From the NCBI GenBank assembly GCA_905250075.1, contig CAJNOP010000022.1, positions 1,141,981 to 1,205,980 of the forward strand: a stretch of 64,000 nucleotides of DNA. Reading direction: 5' to 3'. Within the stretch, counting starts at the first letter, position 1, and each line of letters opens with the position of its first letter. This document shows, in pieces, positions 11,015 through 24,598 of this stretch. The translations under genes were made by a program, and so were the position numbers. A model generated the notes under the pieces. That model was not told the DNA's origin. It saw only the letters and a program-made list of their open reading frames with translations, and ran no database searches. This stretch comes from Rotaria sp. Silwood1. Lineage: Eukaryota > Rotifera > Eurotatoria > Philodinida > Philodinidae.

Positions 11015-12577
11015 ATGATTGAACTCGATAAGAAACAGTCTGATACTCATTCCAACATCCTGGAAAATGACAAATCCGACGAAGACCTTAAGCGTCACCT
11101 AAACACTCGGCATATAACTATGATAGCCATTGGCGGTATTATTGGTCCTGGTCTACTCGTGGGCTCAGGTACTGCACTTGCGTACGCTGGCCCTGCTGGA
11201 GCTCTAATTGCATTTGCTGCCACAGGACTGATCGTCTTCTTCGTTATGCAATCACTCGGTGAGATCTCAACTGCGATTCCCGTAAGTGGCGCATTTACAG
11301 ACTTTGCCGGTCGATTTTGTGATCCTGCCCTTTCTTTTGCCCTCGGTTGGATCTATTGGTACCTATGGATCACAGTTCTTGCCAACGAATACAACGTCAT
11401 ATCAATCGTTATTATGTATTGGACGCAAGCTGTGCCTCAATGGACATGGATCGTCATTTGGTGGTTCGTCTTTCTTGGAATCTCACTCGTCGGTGTTCTC
11501 ATTTATGGCGAGATTGAATTCTGGCTGAGTTTGATCAAGATTTTTGTCATTCTAGGGTATTTTGTTCTTGCCGTGTTAATTGATATTGGTGTAATTGGGG
11601 GTACCTATATTGGCACACAATACTGGCGAAATCCAGGTTCATTTGCGGATGGAATCAACGGTATAGCTAAAGTCTTTGTTATTGCTGGCACACTTTATGC
11701 AGGAGTAGAGATGGTTGGAGTTACAGCTGGCGAATGTCGATGTCCAGAACAAGCTGTTCCACGGGCCATTAAGCAAGTCTTCTTGCGAATCATAGTCTTC
11801 TATCTTGGTTTGGTATTCTTCATCGGTCTGTTGATACCCTACAATTCGACTCATCTTCTCTCCGCTTCATCCAAAGCGGCTGCATCACCTCTGACTATCT
11901 CTCTGGAAGATGCAGGCATTCATATAGCTGCTCATATCATTAATGGACTCATCGTTCTTTCTGTCTTATCAGCTGGTATATCATCAATTTATGTTACATC
12001 GCGGACTATGTTCTATTTGGGAAAAACAGGAAGAGCACCAAAATTCCTTGGAATAACAAATAAACATGGTGTACCATGGCCGGCGATTCTCTTTTGCAAT
12101 TTGTTCGCATGTATCTGTTTCATTAATCTAGGCTCGGGTGGGACCGGTGCTGCTTTCACATATTTGATTAACCTTTCGGGTGTTTCTACATTCATCGTTT
12201 GGGCGGTTATAGCACTTGTGCACATCCAATTCCGTCGTGGCTTGAAAGCGCAAGGAGTGAGTGCCAATAATTTACCATTTAAAGCAATATGGTATCCCTA
12301 CGGTGCCTACTTCGGCCTTGTAGCCAGCGTATTTCTTATCTTCTTTCAAGGATACACAAGTTTATTGCAACCGTTCGATCCGGTTGCCTTCGTCGTCTCC
12401 TATATTCTCATTCCTGTTTTCCTAATACTTTTCTTTGGATATAAGTTTTGGAAGAAAACTCGATGGGTTCAAGCGTCCGAGATGGATATTTGGACTGGGA
12501 GACGTGTTGTTAGAAATGAAATAGCCCAATCGGGTACACAAACAATATGGTCACATATAAAAGCCATCTTTATTTGA
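11015..12577 (+). CDS. fungal-type amino-acid permease (APC superfamily, YAT-like)
   Basis: This is a single uninterrupted frame of 520 codons. The protein is a plasma-membrane proton/amino-acid symporter of the AA_permease family, expected to take up amino acids from outside. The N-terminal tail is hydrophilic, followed by LKRHLNTRHITMIAIGG and then GPGLLVGSGTAL: the RH.xMIaiGG.IG.Gl..GSG signature of fungal and bacterial permeases at the first membrane helix (about residues 30-60). GPAGALIAF, SLGEISTAIPVSGAF and AGVEMVGVTAGEC (helix 6 region) are further family blocks. About 12 hydrophobic segments and a short charged C-terminal tail can be counted, a normal length for the family. The ATG at 11015 lies just before the hydrophilic tail. 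The gene has no intron, although its intact neighbours do, and it is visibly richer in G+C than its flanks. Together with the fungal-like motifs this suggests horizontal acquisition. Substrate is not predictable here. Confidence 0.9.
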   Translation: MIELDKKQSDTHSNILENDKSDEDLKRHLNTRHITMIAIGGIIGPGLLVGSGTALAYAGPAGALIAFAATGLIVFFVMQSLGEISTAIPVSGAFTDFAGRFCDPALSFALGWIYWYLWITVLANEYNVISIVIMYWTQAVPQWTWIVIWWFVFLGISLVGVLIYGEIEFWLSLIKIFVILGYFVLAVLIDIGVIGGTYIGTQYWRNPGSFADGINGIAKVFVIAGTLYAGVEMVGVTAGECRCPEQAVPRAIKQVFLRIIVFYLGLVFFIGLLIPYNSTHLLSASSKAAASPLTISLEDAGIHIAAHIINGLIVLSVLSAGISSIYVTSRTMFYLGKTGRAPKFLGITNKHGVPWPAILFCNLFACICFINLGSGGTGAAFTYLINLSGVSTFIVWAVIALVHIQFRRGLKAQGVSANNLPFKAIWYPYGAYFGLVASVFLIFFQGYTSLLQPFDPVAFVVSYILIPVFLILFFGYKFWKKTRWVQASEMDIWTGRRVVRNEIAQSGTQTIWSHIKAIFI

Positions 12578-14226
12578 CTCACATAATCATGCTTTCTTTT
12601 TTGCAATGTTACTCTTTCATAGCATAGGAACCATTCATGTTTTATTCTATAATTTTTGTGAGTCAACTGAAATCAATAAACAACAAGAACATAATTTTTT
12701 CCCACAATAAGTAATATCAATAAACAATCGCTTCGACTTGAACACTTGTTAACAATTTTAAATAGATGCACTTTATTTACACGAAATCAACGTCGATGAG
12801 AATCGCATAACTACTGCAGTACACAGTTGTGTGTGCATAGTTATATAATAATTCAAACACTTTCAAGATAATATATTTGAATTCAAACATCAGCGCTATA
12901 TAGACGCTTTGCATTTGATTGAAGATTTAGTATCACTTGAATATAGTTTGTTATTCATCAAATAAATCATTTTGAATCTTTATGTACCTGTTTACTAATG
13001 TCTCATATCGAAGCGAACCCGAATAGTTTAGTAGATCGATCTGTTTCTTATACTTCTGAGTTGTTTCATAAAATAGCATGTTGAGTTATTTCCGTTGTTT
13101 TTCGTTTCAATATCTATTTTTTCTCATTGAATTAGAAGAAAAATTGAATGACGAATATAACATCAATACAAATCTTTCCTTAACAGCAGAACAATATTCA
13201 CATTTCGCCAAGAGGCAATCAACTGATTTCAAATGATTTTAAGTGATTTATAGAAGTAATCAGAACACTTTTATTTCTTTATATGGTTTAACTGTGCACT
13301 GCCTATCTATTGATATAATGTTAATTAGACAAACATTATAAGAGTATGTGAGTTTCATTGACAAAAATGATGATAAAGGAAAGCAAAACCGTTCAATGTG
13401 ACATAACCTCATTCTTTCTTTATTGAAACACAACAGTTGAAAATACCAAGTTTTATCGACCTTAAACTTGTGATAATTAATTAGCACAAAATGAAATTTT
13501 ATCTGTTTCTAGCACCTAACATACAGCTTTGTTTGTACAGAACTTTATATACATTATTATCTTGTTTTAGATCATCAAATAAGTGCATTCCATAATTTGT
13601 CCATATACCTGCATTATTTAACACATCCAGAATATCATTTAATTCGAATTCTTCATCATTATCATCATCATTTGAAAAAACTGCTACAGCTACTACAATT
13701 CGTTTCATCGTTCAACTCTATATCTAAGTTTAATTTCTGCCTCTTGATAATATTCAGATCTAAGAACTAAAATGCTTCTAATTGTCGTGAAATGATTGTT
13801 CTTAACAGAGCCATATGATGTAAACGAACATATTTGTTCAACCTTTTATCAATTTTCTCTACAAAAGATGATATAGATAGGTAAGATAATAAATATATGA
13901 ATAATTCAGTTGTCTATTGGTAGATTTGTTTTTTTGATACAATGACATATTCTTCTAGAAGATAACTCACAATGAATGGTTGATTTTTTTTTTTGTTTTT
14001 TTTATTCAGTCCATTTATTTTAAAATCAAAATATAACACAGAATGCAATGTGAAAAGCTTCACAAGGTTCAATAAAAATCTTATTTTATCTATCCATCTT
14101 TCGTTGTCAAAATGAACGAAAATTCTATGCGAGCAATTTTCAATGAGACGAAAACAATCATTGATCGGTAAGCCACAAGCTCTCTTTTCTATTTCATCAA
14201 TTAACTCCTTGAGGAGAGCATTACTA

Positions 14227-14953
14227 CAGAGTGGGTAGAAATATTATTCCAGAGGAGTAACACTATAATTTCAAATAGTAGACATAATTAATTTTATACC
14301 AAATGAAAGCGTGTCGAAAATGGGGTTTATTGGTACTAAATGGTAAAGGTTATGAAAACATTTTAATGTCAAACTTGAGACATTTACAGAAATTTTATAC
14401 GCTTTTGGCGTAGAAAAGTAAGATATCAGTATTTTTAACACGAAGCAAAATTGTTTTTCTTGGATATTTTCATATGGTTTGATACAGCTCGTCGAGCTCT
14501 ACAAAAGTGTATATATTAAAAAAATTTAAGCCATATTTTTGAGATAAAAAATTTAAAAAAACTTCTTAGAAAATCTCAAAAATATGACTTAAATTTTTTT
14601 TTAATATATACAGTTTTGTAGAGCTCGCCGAGCTGTATCAAACCATATGAAAATATCCAAGAAAAACAATTTTGCTTCGTGTTAAAAATACTGGTATCTT
14701 ACTTTCCTACGCGAAAAGCGTATAAAATTTCTGCAAATGTCTGAAATTTGACATTAAAAAGTTTCCATAACCTTTACCATTTAGTACCAATCCATGTAGC
14801 CAATAATGTAAAATAATGGACATTATTTTACATTATTGGCTACATGGGAATAAACCCCATTTTCGACTCGCTTTCATTTGGTGTAAAATTAATTATGTCT
14901 ACTATTTGAAATTATAGTGTTACCCTCCTAGAATAATAGTTTTACCCACCATG
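14227..14953. mobile_element. 727-bp fold-back (MITE-like) element
   Basis: Two arms of about 350 bp (roughly 14227-14570 and 14580-14953) are reverse complements of each other with scattered mismatches. For example, CTATAATTTCAAATAGTAGA at 14262 is mirrored at 14900-14919, and the CATATGGTTTGATACAGCTC block near 14471 is mirrored near 14630. The ends read TACAnnGTGGGTA and pair with TACCCACCnTGTA, consistent with a TA target duplication at 14225-14226 and 14954-14955. No transposase is encoded, so it would have been moved in trans by a mariner-like enzyme (inference). The right arm is interrupted by a second palindrome at 14792-14848. Confidence 0.8.
14792..14848. mobile_element. nested 57-bp perfect palindrome insertion
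   Basis: Two perfect 26-bp complementary halves (CATGTAGCCAATAATGTAAA... and its mirror) meet at a 2-bp centre. The opposite arm of the host element reads straight through this point (ACCAATAAACC in mirrored form), so the palindrome is an insertion. It is flanked by AAT at 14789-14791 and 14849-14851, a possible 3-bp target duplication. The arms have no mismatch while the host arms have many, so the insertion is younger than the host element. Confidence 0.8.
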
Positions 14954-17062
14954 TACTTCAGCTCTGCTTGTCGTATTTGCCCAAACCACAGATTACCTTT
15001 GCTGATTTTGTCTTGTCTCTGTTGCAATTACGCATGATTGAAAACAACTAGAATTAAGTGCAATAGGATCGTCTGTAGAACTAGGTCGGTTTCTTGGTGC
15101 TTTGATTATTCATATATTTCTATATCTTGAAGAATCAGATGTAATAGAAAGTCAGAAAATCAAATGATAGATGACACGGAAATAGACGCAAAATAGTGAA
15201 TAGTGTGTCTTGGTTGAACGATGGTGTAAGGCAAGAGAATAGTAGTAATGAATCTCAATATAAGAAGACAGAGGGTGAATGAGGGCATAAGGTAGATGAT
15301 AGAATTACAATTATTGAAAGTGATAAATCTATGATTTCTAATAATATGCATGTCATTACAGTATCATAAGAAACATGCCTAAGTCAATTACAAATTAACT
15401 CACAGTCACAATACAGATATAGAGTTCCCGTCCTCAAGGTATTCATGAATCGTAGTTTTTAACTATTGTCCATTGCATATTATTGATGATAGCGTCCAAT
15501 ATGTCGTAATCCAAAGCAATGAGAGCATGGCAGTTTGGTAGCGATCTGGAATTCTTAATAAATAACACGAATTTCTCTTGACACCACGACAACGATTCGA
15601 GAGAATGGACGTGTATATGCCGAGGGGTGTAGGTCTTCTTTTCACTGATGCCCACACCCCAATTTCATCCAATATTCAATTAAAATATAATAGAACATGA
15701 TACTCTTTTAGTCAAATACTCCATCAGCTATTAGGTTTGATTATCTTGTGAGAAAACATATCTGGTTACTATGAAGCCTTTTTCTTGCAAGACGTTCCAT
15801 CAATCGTTTAATTATGTTGTCGAATTAAAACGAATTGATTGTGATTTCAATTCAATGTACACCAAATTGTCAACTAAAGACTATACTGATTTTTATGCAT
15901 ACAAAATATCAAAAAGAAATGCAAATACAAAATAGTCAAATATGTTCATTGGTAATAAGAATCATTCAAACTGTTTTATTCAGCAATAACAAAACTATAA
16001 GTATCAGTTCGGACACTATTTACTTTCAGTACTTTTTAATAGGAAATTGACATTTGGAACAATAGTTTTACTAGTTAGCGTTTCTGGATTGATGCAAACA
16101 GCACTTATCAATACACAAACTAATAATTGTATTAGTTGATCGGGCTTAATAAACTTAAATAGTAATTAATAGTTTAATTTTAGCTTAGGTCAGCTACTTT
16201 TAGTTGTATTCGTCTCATAATCGTTATCGTCATAACTCTCCTCTTCTGCTTTGTCTATTATAAATCTAAGTTTTTCATCAAGAGTTCTCTTTTGTTTAAC
16301 TTTATCTCATTTCATTTTATCTATTGAGTACCACAATTACCAATACATATAAAATGCTACATGCCTCAAATAATTTCAATTTATTTCCTTTCATTATGAA
16401 ATCATGTCACATGATTTATAATGTTATGTTTACAAATTGTATAAGTTTTCTTAAGTGTGCAAATGTAATAATATCTGACTTCAAATAAATATCAAAATAT
16501 ATTATTATTGCATGCATTTTTTTTTAAAACGAAATAATGTTTTGAATAATAAGAAAAACACTTCTTTAATGTTTTATTATTGTGTATTTAATATCGATTG
16601 AGTATTTTCATCATCAACAAATGTCAATACGAAAAAAAAAACAGAGAGCCCTTTCAAATTATCCTTTTATGGAAGAGTGTGAAGCGAACAGAGTTACTAT
16701 ACAAATTATTTTCTTCCTTCTAATTTTTACGTTGGAAAAAACCAATTTAACTAACTACTATTTAATTTGTTTTAATATAAATAGTCAAAGTTTTGTGTCG
16801 ATGACGAGAACATCAAGTTAAATAAACGTTTATCTTTATTTTTGAATTTATATAAAGAATGTTTATTCATGAATCTGATACTATGTTATTGTTCGAGTAA
16901 ACCTTGGTTTATCTAAATTTTGAATAAAGTTTTTTTTATATAATTGTAAATATTAACTGTAAAGTACAATTAATTCATAGGATATCATTATAATGTAATA
17001 CAATTACATGCATACATTCCATGTACAATTTCTTTGATGTTGATATCATGACTCAATAATGT

Positions 17063-17281
17063 ATGTCTTCAGTGTGTAGTATAATCAAGTACATTTTTCT
17101 TCTTCATTCTGTTCTATTTATTTTGTGTATGTACGATTTCTACGGTACGAATGGTCAATCATGTTGTCAATTAAGTAAAGTGATCGAAACAAATTTACCA
17201 ACAACGTATTTTCGACTTTTTTCTCCTAAATCGGACGACACTGACAAGGGTTATAAAAAAGCTAAAGACAGTAGTTTTTAG
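17063..17281 (+). CDS. possible small secreted peptide, doubtful
   Basis: A 72-codon frame begins with a hydrophobic stretch that could be a signal peptide (YIFLLHSVLFILCMYDF) and is followed by a hydrophilic, Lys/Asp-rich tail. Only two adjacent cysteines follow the hydrophobic part. There is no splice, homology or promoter support, and AT-rich DNA often yields such frames by chance. Confidence 0.2.
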   Translation: MSSVCSIIKYIFLLHSVLFILCMYDFYGTNGQSCCQLSKVIETNLPTTYFRLFSPKSDDTDKGYKKAKDSSF

Positions 17282-18754
17282 GTCCCATCAACTATTGTTT
17301 AATAATGCCATTTTAAAGAGAACAAAATGAGAGTCACCGCATTTTGTATAACTTCTGGAATCCAAAAAGGATCGTGTCCAGTCTTTTAGACACTTCATTA
17401 TTACAGTTTCTCTAGTATAGAATGCATTAGATGGAAACTTTCATTGCCTATTAAAATCACTATCTGGATTATAGTTAGATGCTCAACATTGTGGAAAAAA
17501 AGAATATAATGTTGTTAATCCTTTTTCTACCACCTTACTTTAACAGTAGTTATTGCAATTAGTTCCTTTTCTGAATACGTTTATAAGTAAAAGTAATTTA
17601 TAATCCTAATAAAAGTACTAATGATGTCAATTTAATTTTCATAATACTCTATATCCAGTACTCTTGTACAAGGTACTCAAAGGTAAATTCAAATATATTT
17701 TTTTCTTATCATTAATCAAATCATTTTTTTTTGTCTGTTCTTTTCTTATTGCAGCAAATAAATCTGGTTTTTTAATCCTTATCTTTTTATTTTGTACTCA
17801 AGAACGTTTAGTCGGTTAAGATTTTTTGTTCTAAAGCTTTTCGTGCTTGTTACAATAACAAATAGATCATAAATGGAAACCCTCGTTCAAGATAAATAAT
17901 TTGAAATGTTGTACCAAACGAAAGTTTTATAATTATCGAAAAAATAAACTTCGATAGGATGCACAATGACATACATGTTATACCAGTTTGCTAGTTTATT
18001 TTATTGTTGAGACGAATAAATGTCATAAAAATTGATTCATGAAAACAAAAGTGATAATATATTTCTTCGTTTTTCTTTTCATTCTCTGAAATAAATCGCT
18101 TGTCTATTCACCAAATGTAAAAGGCAAATACTTGATTTGATAATCTTGTCAGCTAAGAGCACCGTACCGATTCGTCTTAACTCAATATATGTAAATATAT
18201 TTTTTTGTTATTCTCATTTTTCCATCTCCTCTCTATTGCGCGTCCGATAAATCGAGCAGTAGTAAAGAAATGTAATAGGTCTCGTTTTTTCTTTTTTTTT
18301 CTGTTGGAAATGCAAACGGAAGAAGACGAAAATGTTGATTAGGTGTATACACACATATATATTGTAACATTTGATAATGTCGACATGCGCGTCCTAGGAA
18401 AAAAAGGAGAAAAAAAAGAGAATCGAACGAAAAAAAAGAACCCTTATTCGATCGTAGAGGCTTCGAGCGTTATGGCACATACATATAACACGTACTTACG
18501 AATGCAGCATCATCGTTTTTCAATACAATACAGCATAGCAAGAAAAACATACGGTCAACATCTTCATTTTTATTAGGTATTAATATAAATATTGAGAATT
18601 TCATCAAATCTCGTCTTGATAATTTCGTTTTAAAAAGACAAATGTAATATTCACTTTTTTTTCATGATTAGACGACATCTGATATTCATTCCCATTGTTC
18701 AAATCATATCTTCATATATTTTTATCAATGGCAATGTAAAACAACAATATAATC

Positions 18755-20467
18755 ATGAATAGTTCATCGCATCAATTTATGCCTATACCAACCGATGAGA
18801 CTTTATTCTCGACAGCACCAGTACTTCGTCGAGGATCAAGTCGAATTTCAATACATTCGAATGGTTTTGATGAAGATATTGATATTGGTTCACCATTAAG
18901 TCATCATATGTCACTTAAACGTTTACATAATCCATTTCAAGCTCGTGTTTATAATTTTCTTGAACGACCATCTGGCATATCCTGTTTTTTATATCATTTT
19001 TCTGTCTTTGTCGTTGTTATTGGTTGTCTTGTTTACAGTTCAATATTAACTGTTTATGTTGAACAATCTTATTCAATATTATTTTGGATAGAATTTGTAC
19101 TTTTTATTTTATTTTCTATCGAATATATTGTTCGTGTATGGTCATCCGGTTGTCGAAGTAAATATCGTGGTCGTCATGGTCGCTTATTATTTATGCGTAA
19201 AGTGATGTGTATTGTTGATTTATGTGTTATTATTGGTTATGCTATATTATTATGTATGGGAATAAGTCATACACAATTTAATATTCAACTTGTAAGATAT
19301 GTAAGAATTCTTCAAATACTTCGATTTCTTCATGTTGATCGACGTCTTACATCATGGCGTTTACTTGGATCTGTTGTTTATGATCATCGTTATGAATTAA
19401 TAGCTACACTTTATTTTTGTTTTATTTTCTTAATTGTTGTTGCTTATTTAATTTGGCTTGTAGAAAAAGATGAAAGTAAACCAGCTAGTGAAGATATGTT
19501 TCATAGTTTTGCTGATACACTTTGGTGGGCGATTGTAACGATGGTAAATTTAAAAGATGAAAATATAAAGCAAATATCTTTTCTTTCTTTTTATTTTTAT
19601 TTGTTTTTCTAGGCAACAATCGGATATGGTGATAAGTGTCCGAGTACATATATTGGTAAAATGATTACATCATGTTTATGTATTTGTGGTGTTGCTTTTT
19701 GGACATTACCATCAGGTATTATTGGTTCAGGCTTTGCTTTAAAAGTTGAACAAAAAAAACGTGAGAAACAATTTAATCGTTTGGTTCCTGCTGCTGCTAG
19801 TCTTATTCAAAATTGGTGGCGTATGATTGCTGCTCGTCGTCCACATCTAGTAGCTACATGGCGTATTTATCGAATTGAAGTAAAACGATCTAATAAACTT
19901 AATCGACATACTGGTTCTACATTTGTTATAAATACAATTGATAGTACTAATGATACATTACGTATGCGTAATGGTGCAACAGCATATAATTCATCATCAA
20001 GTGGAGTTCCATTAGAGAAATTTTGCTGGCGTAAGATCGAAAAAGCTGAAGATCTTAGTACAAATCAACGTACTGCTATACGAATGATACGTATTATTAA
20101 ATATCATGTATCAAAAAGGAAATTTCGTCAAGCCCATAAACCGTACAATTTTAAAGATATTATGGATGAAAATGCTCAAGGAAATTTAAAAGTTATGTAT
20201 ACACTTGCTGATATACAACGACGTTTAGATCAAACATTAGGTTTACCAAAATCATATCCAATTGTTTTATCGGATAAAGAACGTGAACAATTAACATTAA
20301 ATGCTAAAGTACAACGATTAGAAACAAAACTAGCTGGACTTGAAAGACAAACAAATCGAGTTATTTCATTACTCGAAGAATTATGTCAACGTTCATATCA
20401 TGAAGGAAAAGATATAATCATGAATAGAATACCAGCTGTAGCTGAAGAAATAACATCAGGAACGTGA
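18755..20467 (+). CDS. KCNQ: KCNQ (Kv7)-type voltage-gated potassium channel
   Basis: Two exons, 18755-19543 and 19613-20467, give 547 aa; the 69-bp intron falls immediately before the codons of the selectivity filter. The protein is a plasma-membrane subunit of a tetrameric K+ channel carrying slow M-type current. Six membrane segments lie within residues about 85-310. The S4 sensor (RYVRILQILRFLHVDRR, with the family tail LTSWRLLGSVVYDH) is clear, and the filter is TIGYGD (about 265-270). S6 reads TLPSGIIGSGFALKVEQ where vertebrate KCNQs have LPAG. Downstream are helix A with the calmodulin-binding IQ site (AASLIQNWWR), helix B (KIEKAEDLSTNQR...IRIIKYHVSKRKF) and QRRLDQTLG. A C-terminal coiled coil (about residues 500-535) for tetramer assembly completes the normal architecture. 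It is shorter than most vertebrate members because the linkers are short. A 719-bp gap separates it from the CDK2AP gene on the same strand. Confidence 0.93.
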
Positions 20468-21186
20468 TTTAATCACATTATATATTCAACGTAATATTTT
20501 TTTTCTTTTGTCTTTGTTTTCTGATTTTTTTTTTTGTACTTAGAAATTTTTCCTTGTGCTAATTTTTATGATGATAATGAAGAAAAAATTGAACGAAATA
20601 AATGATTTTCATGTATTTAGTCTAAAATGTATATTTACAGGTATCATTTGATTATCCATTTGACATCAATAACCAACGTCTATTGTTTTTTTCGATGCAA
20701 AAGACTACGATGATTTTTTTGAATTCATACATTCTTTATCTTCAATTTTTAATTCGTAATATGTAGAAATGTCTATGAAAGAAAATGATTTCTAAATAAA
20801 AATTCTAATCAATGAAAAAAGATAATATTGATCATTAACGACAACTACAGGCGACTTCAGTATACTGGATCATGGAAAGAAAATATTAGCCAATGAATTC
20901 TTTTTAATCCAGTTTTTCGTTCGTTCATTTATGCTCTTGTTTGATTAATTTTTATTATATTCTTCTCAATTTGACCATCCTTATTCTTTTGTAAGAATAC
21001 ATCAAACTATTGAAATATTCATTCGATACAATTAAATAATTCGTCAATTATCTAACGAAAATATCAATAACAAAATTTCTATTCTTTGATAACTGATGTC
21101 TTCAAATATATCTTTTTATTGATGTTTTTTTCTTTAGATTATAAATTATTTATCTTTTTTGTCTTTTGTTTATTTAAAAACTCAAG
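20468..21186. other. intergenic, likely 3' UTR and promoter
   Basis: AT-rich sequence with no gene. A possible polyadenylation signal (AATAAA) lies near 20598 behind the channel gene. The poly-T tracts before 21187 precede the next start codon. Confidence 0.5.
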
Positions 21187-21651
21187 ATGGATTTAACCAT
21201 GGATTTATCAATTCGTAAACCACAACAACAACAACAATCTCCAGCTGCACCATCACGACCAATTCTTAATCCAGCAGCACCTTCTAGTATGCTACAAGGT
21301 TCAGCTGGTCGAAATTCACCTCATTTACCTCCACCACCACCAACAGCATCTCCATCTGCTTCACATACAACTGTGCATCAACAACAAATCAAACAACAAT
21401 CTCAGCCATATGTACCAATTCCACCAGCTGTTCAACAACAATTAAATCAAGTTCAACAACATCAACAACGTGTTATGCAACAAACAAAATATGTTCAATT
21501 ACTTAATGTTATTGAAGAAATGGGTAAAGATATTAAACCAACATATGCAGGAAATAAGAATTCAGCTGAACGTTTAAGACGTGCAATTGCATCAGCTCGT
21601 GTTCTTGTTCGAGAATGTCAACTTGAATGTGATCGAAATAGTCGACCTTGA
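21187..21651 (+). CDS. CDK2AP1: CDK2-associated protein (CDK2AP/DOC-1) family
   Basis: A single-exon frame of 154 codons. DOC-1 proteins are small nuclear subunits of the NuRD/Mi-2 chromatin-remodelling complex and were first described as CDK2 binders. The C-terminal third carries the diagnostic domain: [20 protein letters not shown], then [16 protein letters not shown] and ARVLVREC (about residues 99-145). It is nearly collinear with human CDK2AP1 ('KYAELL.IIEELGKEIRPTYAG.K...ERLKR'). The N-terminal two thirds are low-complexity, rich in Gln, Pro and Ser (QQQQQ, PPPPP), longer than in human CDK2AP1 (115 aa) and probably disordered. Whether the orthologue is CDK2AP1 or CDK2AP2 cannot be told, since the duplication is likely vertebrate. 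Confidence 0.88.
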   Translation: MDLTMDLSIRKPQQQQQSPAAPSRPILNPAAPSSMLQGSAGRNSPHLPPPPPTASPSASHTTVHQQQIKQQSQPYVPIPPAVQQQLNQVQQHQQRVMQQTKYVQLLNVIEEMGKDIKPTYAGNKNSAERLRRAIASARVLVRECQLECDRNSRP

Positions 21652-23271
21652 AAATATCAAAATTTATTAACAACAATTTATGTATATATTTAAAAGAGAA
21701 AAAAAACTTATATGTCTGTCAATGTTCTTTTTCTTTTTTGTTTATTAAAATTATCATTGCATCAGATATAAATATTCTATTGAATTGGATCATATACTTC
21801 TACCAATCAATACACAGTAAAATTTCTCGTAAATGAACATCATCAGCACTTTAAAAAAAAATGTTTACTATTGAGAGATGTTTATCTATGGAAGATATCA
21901 TATGTTTTACTAGAAACAGCTTCCAATAATTCTTTGAAGTAGAAGGAACTGAAAATTTGACACGTTGTCAGAACTAGTCTGTCTGTCAGATAATTTTCAG
22001 AGGACAGCCAGAGATTTTCGCAGACATACCATAAAAAGTAGTGGGACTTGAACTACTTCAGCCTCTCTTGTATCGAAATCTATGTTACAAAACTAAAAAA
22101 CATTAGAATATAAATTTCTTTCCTAATCTTTGTTTCGTTTCACAAAGCTCTTTATCATTGTTTTCGTTCAATACTTCGATTTTGATAATCAGCTAAGTAG
22201 TCAATTTTTTAGCTAATTTAGGTTGTGATTTATCGTCACTATTGTTGTTATGATTAGTCAGATGAATTTTTTTTTCATGTAATGTAAGATGATGTCCGGA
22301 TGCCATTGCTTTTCATGATATTTTGTTAAATAAATTTGTATTGTTTCGATTAATTTCAACGAACTATACAATAGATAAGTATGATATTCATTAGTGAATC
22401 ACTATGTCATATAAAGTTACGTACTAGGACCAAGAGAATCGAACACAAAAAATTTTATATTTTGTCTTTCAAACTACTGTTTTTCGATCTTTCTCGAAAT
22501 AAATTACCAATTGAGACAAAATTCATTTCTTTTGTTTTTATATTTAAAGCTATTATCATTGAGCAATAGATAAACAACACAATTGTCTATACTCATACCA
22601 GTGTGTAGTTATACATTCTTAAGAACATACATACCACAAATATTCTCATTTCGTGTAATGTGAAATATATTCTAAGAACTTAAGTTAGTTCACGTTATCT
22701 ATTAGCACAAACTAAAATATATTCACAAGTTCTCGTTGTAATTTTTAGAAATAGAACAATAGACTATGAATCTTATCAAACGTATATATAGTATATTTCA
22801 ACCGTTGAATAATTATCTATGATAGATAATCATTCAATACTATTAATACATATTACTGGATGATATTTTCCATATAACTAAAGCGGTTTTTTTATGAAAT
22901 ATGATCGCAAAGGAATGTTGAAATATAAAGGGTAGAAATTTGCACGCTTTCTTCTCCATAAATCATGCTAATATATGAGCTACTTTCATATTGCGTTTCT
23001 GCAGGATTAAGGAAAAAATAATGGAGAAGTGCGCCCCAAAATAGGTAGAATAAAATAATCTTTCTAAGATTAGCAAGAAAACTACATTGTGTGTCATATT
23101 TTAATTTCGTAGGGATTGTGCTAACAGCTTTTTTCTTTTGATTACTTTCAATAATTTGTGATACAATTACAACAACACTGAAATTATATAAATAGAAAGT
23201 ATATATACGTATATATCAAACAGAACATTTTCTTTTCTTAATTGTTATCAAAAGAAAAAACACATTCACAA
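21652..23271. other. intergenic, no gene seen
   Basis: Converging 3' ends of the CDK2AP (+) and TRMT61A (-) genes bound this 1.6-kb AT-rich stretch. A short hairpin lies near 22810-22840 (GAATAATTATCTATGATAGATAATCATTC). I found no coding signal. Confidence 0.5.
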
Positions 23272-24463
<1,192 letters not shown>

Positions 24464-24598
24464 AGTCCTGTTTTATTTAACTAGATCTAAAAATATTCAT
24501 AATCATCAATTTATTTTTGTTTTTACTAAGAGAAACAAAATAATGATTCTATACGAAATAAAAACAAAACAAACGACTGATTATTTTGAAGAATTTTA

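Larger units (their letters stand above)
12578..18754. other. long intergenic region with a fold-back element
   Basis: Apart from the inverted-repeat element at 14227-14953 and a doubtful small frame at 17063, I see no gene. A minus frame at 13499-13708 encodes an acidic peptide that I cannot link to any family. At 15618-15660 a GGGGTGTAGG run and a CCCACACCCC run face each other about 20 bp apart. The last kilobase before 18755 is poly-T/poly-A rich and probably holds the promoter and 5' UTR of the channel gene. Confidence 0.5.

Noticed and set aside
15443..15672. Two overlapping minus-strand frames near the GGGGTGT/ACACCCC pair
   Set aside because: Both frames cover the same bases, neither matches a family, and neither has clear splice sites or codon bias.
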